Assembly: GCA_034008185.1 (NCBI GenBank)
Contig: CM067081.1
Span: forward strand, 149,264,258-149,328,257
Direction: 5' to 3'
DNA: 64,000 nt
Source: Gorsachius magnificus
Lineage: Eukaryota; Chordata; Aves; Pelecaniformes; Ardeidae
Made by a program: the position numbers and the translations under genes. Shown here piece after piece: positions 13,291 through 64,000 of this stretch (position 1 is its first letter; each line of letters begins with the position of its first letter). The notes below the pieces were generated by a model that saw nothing but the letters and a program-made list of their open reading frames with translations, had not been told where the DNA came from and made no database searches.

Positions 13291-16200
13291 TACATCATCT
13301 TTCATCTTATTCCCCAAAAGTCATTCTTGGTTTTAGCACTTAAAGCGCATTGACACAAGGTAGGTGTGGTCTCTGCCTTGGAAACTCTTTTTTAATAGCA
13401 CATTAAAAAGTCCTTCCCTCCCTCTTTAATTACTTTAATTAAGAAGTGGCTTTAGAGTGGCCCAAAATAGAATCACTGAATATTTCCAGAAAATTTTGAA
13501 AAAAATCTTCATTTTGTGGCTAGGAATTTAGTTGTGTAATGCTTACTGAGAAGCAAAGCTCCGAAAATGCACCTTGAAAGTAAGGCAATTTAAAAGTGAA
13601 TTTGGCAGAAACTGTGCCACTCTCTGAAGTTTTCAAACCCACCAGATTTTAACGTGCCCTGTGCCCTTTGCACTTACTTCGTTATGTGAGATACATCACC
13701 GTGTGTCTGTGAAGCTGGTTGGGAGGACCTGGGAGAGGTTCCCAGGTTGCAGTTAGCTAGTGGGCCTAATGTGATGCAACTGGACTCATCACTTGACTTA
13801 TCTCCACACTATGGAGGCGTTTTAAGTGGAGGCTTTCTAAAGGACTCAGAAATGCTGAAGGCAACCTGGTGGCCTACCTCATGAGTACATGCCTTCTCAC
13901 TATTTTTGAATGCACAGCCATGCTAACAAAAATACGCTGAGCTTGACATGCAAGTGAACACTCACCCACAGGCATGCAGATGAACATGCCTGCATACAGG
14001 AAACTCAGATATAAACACCCACCCATACGCAGATCAAACTTGCACAATAAGATAGCCACATTGGCTCAGAAAACATGTTCAAAGACTCAGACACAACAAC
14101 CCACATGTCTCCACCAGCGACCATTCACAACACAAATACATATGAAATACGTATGCTTGCATACACTCTCTCTTTCCTCCACGTACGGATTCACGTCTGC
14201 ACACTCTTCCATGGATTTGTAGCCCATACACTGGCATCCAAACACATTCAGGAACATATACTGCAACCAATGGAGTGCACGCACAAAGACCCACCAATGC
14301 ACACTCACATATATCTTAATGAAGGTTTTGGTCTGGGAAATTCCTTTTCAAAAACCAAAAATAATTGTCAAAAGGAAAAAACAGTGCATGGGGAACTGCA
14401 CAAACAAATGCAAGCGCATACCTACAGGCACACTGTGGAGCTGGCGAGTCAGGGTTCCCACCGCAACTACAGCTATTGCAGCTCAGCACCTGCTGGGTGT
14501 GCCTCCCCTGAGTGCAAACATCTGGTGAACCTCACAGAGATTTCAGGCTTACACATCTATGCCACATATCCAACTGAGCTGTTCCAGGTTTCTCCATCTT
14601 CCCTACCTGACCACAATGAAAACTGCCCCTTAGCTCCAAGAGCAGCACCTTCCAAGACCCTACCACAAACGTTCTTCAGCTTCTAAGTAGTTGGGCAGAA
14701 ACATCTTACCTGCACCTGACCAGGCTAAATAACTCCAATTAGTGGAGTTTATTGGTGGTTTAGGGTTTATTTTTTCTTTATTTTTCAGACTCTGGGTCTC
14801 TTGGAACAAGACAAGACAATGTACAGAAACACAGGGCAGGGTTTGCTCAAACCCACAAACAGCAAGAAAGCAACAAGCTCCTGTGGAGAAGGGGAGAATT
14901 GTATCTGATAAAACTGCCTCACACTGCTTGGGAAGGTGACAACTGTCCATCCGACATGGGCTGCTACTTCCAAAGCCCATCTGCTACAGATGTAACATAT
15001 CAAGTGCTGCTAGCAGGAAGGGAATCCGACAGGACAAACCAACATACAAACATTCTCTTATTCAATAAGGGTTATAAGTGCAAAGGGATTTCAGAACATT
15101 TCAGAACAAACTCCATCCATAGCTGCTGCTCATTTATCAGTGCATCAAAAGATTGTGCAAGTTTTTAGTAACAAACATTAGAAACTAGTAGCAAAGGACT
15201 TGCCTAGATAAAAAGAGAAGATTTAAACATGCCAGGTAACAAAAAGACGTGTGCAGAAATCTGTAAAAACTGTATAGAAGGAAAGGATTCTTTAGAGGAA
15301 ACAGAGGGACCATCATGAAACACTGTTCATAACCCTAACTAAAAGAGTCAGGGCCGCTCCTGCTGCCTCCTCAACTAAGACAGGTGATGGCTGTTGGGAC
15401 AGAGGCACACACCCTCATTTTTCATAGACTTCTGGAACCAAAAACTGGATTCTGAGCCTTGGCTCACATGAACTTGAATTTAGACAGGGAATGGAAAAGA
15501 GAGGGAGCCTTGTCAGTGGTAATTAAACACACCAGTATGGGTAGCCCTGGAGACTGAAGATCTGAACACAGCACAATTAGCAGCCGCGTGACCTTCTTGA
15601 CAACGTGCTGAGAATGAATGCGATTTATCCTGCTTAAATTTAGCATCTGAGAGCTGGGTGTCTAGACAAACCTGACAAACCTAGACACTCCCCAGTCACG
15701 GGATGGGCACCTCCAAAGAGCAATTCATTTCCCGCCATAGGCATGTACAGGGAGGCACCAGATGGCCTGGGGAGGAGTGCGTTTCTCTCCACTAACTCTA
15801 AGAGGAAGCCTCGGTGATGATCTGTCTTCCTCTCAGATGACTAAAGTTTAATGAGATGTATATCTAAGTGCCTTAAGCCATGACATAAAAAAGTTCTTTA
15901 ATTTATCGGAAATGACTACGAATGTCTTCAAAAGGATCCATTAGATTTTCCCTCTAGTATAGGGTTTCTGACTATGATAGACCTCCATTTATTTATGAAA
16001 ACACAAGGATTTCCCTTCTTCATGCTTGGAAGACTTTTGTAGGATACAAATACATCAGTCAGGAAAGTCTTGTGGATGTTTAGCATAATTTGTCTCCCAT
16101 TAACTGTACTTACTTCCTCGATTACCATCTACAGTTCTGCCTCTATGGATGAGAATTGAGCTTTTCCACAATCTGAAGGCTATTGCCAGGTTCCCCATTT

Positions 16201-17635
16201 AGTTTTCTGATGACAAGTGTGGCATGAAAAAGGCTTTAATTTCATTCTTTAAAATTAGCAACTTCAGCCTGCTGATCATTGTAAATTCCCACTACAAAGT
16301 CAGTCCAACCCTAATATCTCTCTAATAAAAGGGGAACCAAAATTGCTTACAACATTCTGGGGGAAATGTTGCAAACAATCTTTTTTGTCCAGAAAGTAGG
16401 ACATTTAAGAGACGTAAAATAAAAGTTCATTTTCAGTTAGAAACTATTTTCTATTCTCTCAAAGGAGTGTCAAATAAAATATTTCATTTATTCTAAATGA
16501 AAATATTGCAACTTGGATAAATGTCCTTGTTTCAGAATTAAAAAAAAATAAAGTTGAACAGAAATTAAACCAGAACCAAGATATGAAAGCATTTTGTTTG
16601 GAAAGTTCCAAGTAAGGCATTTTGATTTTTTCAAAATGTTGTCTACATTTTCCCCTAAAGACAGGACTGAGTGAAAACTATGCTGTCACTTTTCTGCTTG
16701 CGATGGATTGCTTCTACAGTACAAAACAATTCCAAGCTGGAATGTTTATTCAACAGCCACATCGTTTTGCAAATTCATGATTGATTTGCTTTTCATTACC
16801 ATATTTACAGCAATTTTCTTTCACTCTTCTATTTTCCCGGCCTTGCTAAGCTGGATTTTGCAGTGTAATTTTTGTCCGTGCTCATAAACCCAGTGGGTCC
16901 TTTGTAGCTTTTCTTCTGGGAATCTGTGCGCTTCCTGCCTGTCCTTTGTCAATTTATCCTGTAATTCTATATCCATCCACCTCCAAAAAAAGAGAGGAAA
17001 AAGTTTGCCTGATGTGATTTATTCCTTGAACACCAGCTGCTCATTTCAGTCTCCGTGGCTCATTCAATCCTTCACCTGTCTGCTGAGATGGGCACCAGTG
17101 GGGCCAATCAGTGTCAATTGTGCTGCTGGAATTTGTGAGATGGAGGAAACCGTGTTGCAACCCCCCCAAAATGGGTTGAAACTCTGGTGCTTTGGGTTTT
17201 TTGCGGCTTTCTGTTTTGTTGTTATTTTATCTACCTTTTTTTCAAATCAGAAACTGAACATTAGGAGCAGGTTCCTCTAAATAGAGATGATTTGGTCTTT
17301 ATTTCTTTTGAAGGAAGCCTGGGTGAGGAGGCACAGGGAGGATTCCTGGTTTGGTTCCCACAGTTCCACCTCGAAAGAACTGACCTTTAGATCTCTGTGG
17401 GGTGGAGAGTATTGAACTGCCATGGGAAGGAAAACATAACACTGGGTAGACCAAAGTGCTGGCCTGGGACTGTTCTAGCAGCTTCCCATGGCACAAATAG
17501 CTTTTACACTTACACTCCACGTTTCCCATCACTTTTCCTGCTATACAGTTTAATTCATGCCAGGCGGATTATGAAGGGAAGAAAATGATGCAACAGTCAA
17601 AAAGTCCTTTAAGTCGTTCCAAAAATTAAAACAAA

Positions 17636-64000
<46,365 letters not shown>

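Noticed and set aside
14075..14686. Plus-strand open frame of 203 codons, the longest outside the channel exons
   Set aside because: It lies in a CA-rich low-complexity block that lacks stop codons, and the product is His/Thr/Ser-rich without a domain. An antisense transcript is conceivable but nothing shows it.

Overview
The window is part of one vertebrate gene, read on the minus strand: CACNA1C, the pore-forming alpha-1C subunit of the L-type calcium channel Cav1.2. I place 17 coding exons, corresponding to human exons 16 to 32, each with consensus AG/GT splice borders and joining in one reading frame. Along the mRNA (right to left here) they encode the end of IIS6, the II-III loop, all of domain III, the III-IV linker, and IVS1 to IVS3. 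One splice path gives about 562 residues. The start of the gene lies off the right edge and the 3' exons (IVS4 onward) off the left edge. No other gene, RNA gene, CRISPR array or bacterial feature was recognised.

The organism is most likely a bird. The recognisable interspersed repeats are CR1-type LINEs, including copies with the avian 3' end (a poorly repeated ATTCTATG-like octamer), and I see no Alu, L1 or other mammalian young repeats. The protein matches Cav1.2 rather than Cav1.3 at diagnostic places (HYGQSC before IVS2, [12 protein letters not shown] in IVS3). The species cannot be told from this.

Layout: 1-17811 intron after exon 32 (no exon found); 17812-18601 the mutually exclusive IVS3 exons 32 and 31; 18602-35523 a 16.9 kb intron; 35524-44496 exons 30 to 23 (domain III pore and voltage sensor, IVS1-S2), with two CR1 insertions between them; 47996-48251 the mutually exclusive IIIS2 exons 22 and 21; 51932-53940 exons 20 and 19; a 6.5 kb intron carrying two old CR1 remnants; 60417-61927 exons 18 to 16; then the intron towards exon 15.

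The most interesting signals are around the two mutually exclusive exon pairs. In each pair the downstream exon lies next to a long CU-rich tract in the pre-mRNA (GA-rich on the + strand): 17917-18103 and 17636-17750 flank exon 32, and 47867-47970 starts 25 nt after exon 22. Both exons of each pair have lengths divisible by three and are phase 0-0, so double inclusion or skipping would not be caught by a frameshift. Intron 31 is open from the exon 31 donor through its whole 622 nt. Other observations are an overlapping UGCAUG array in intron 30, a CpG-enriched patch just upstream of exon 31, several palindromic (foldback) elements, and a purine-biased block in intron 29.
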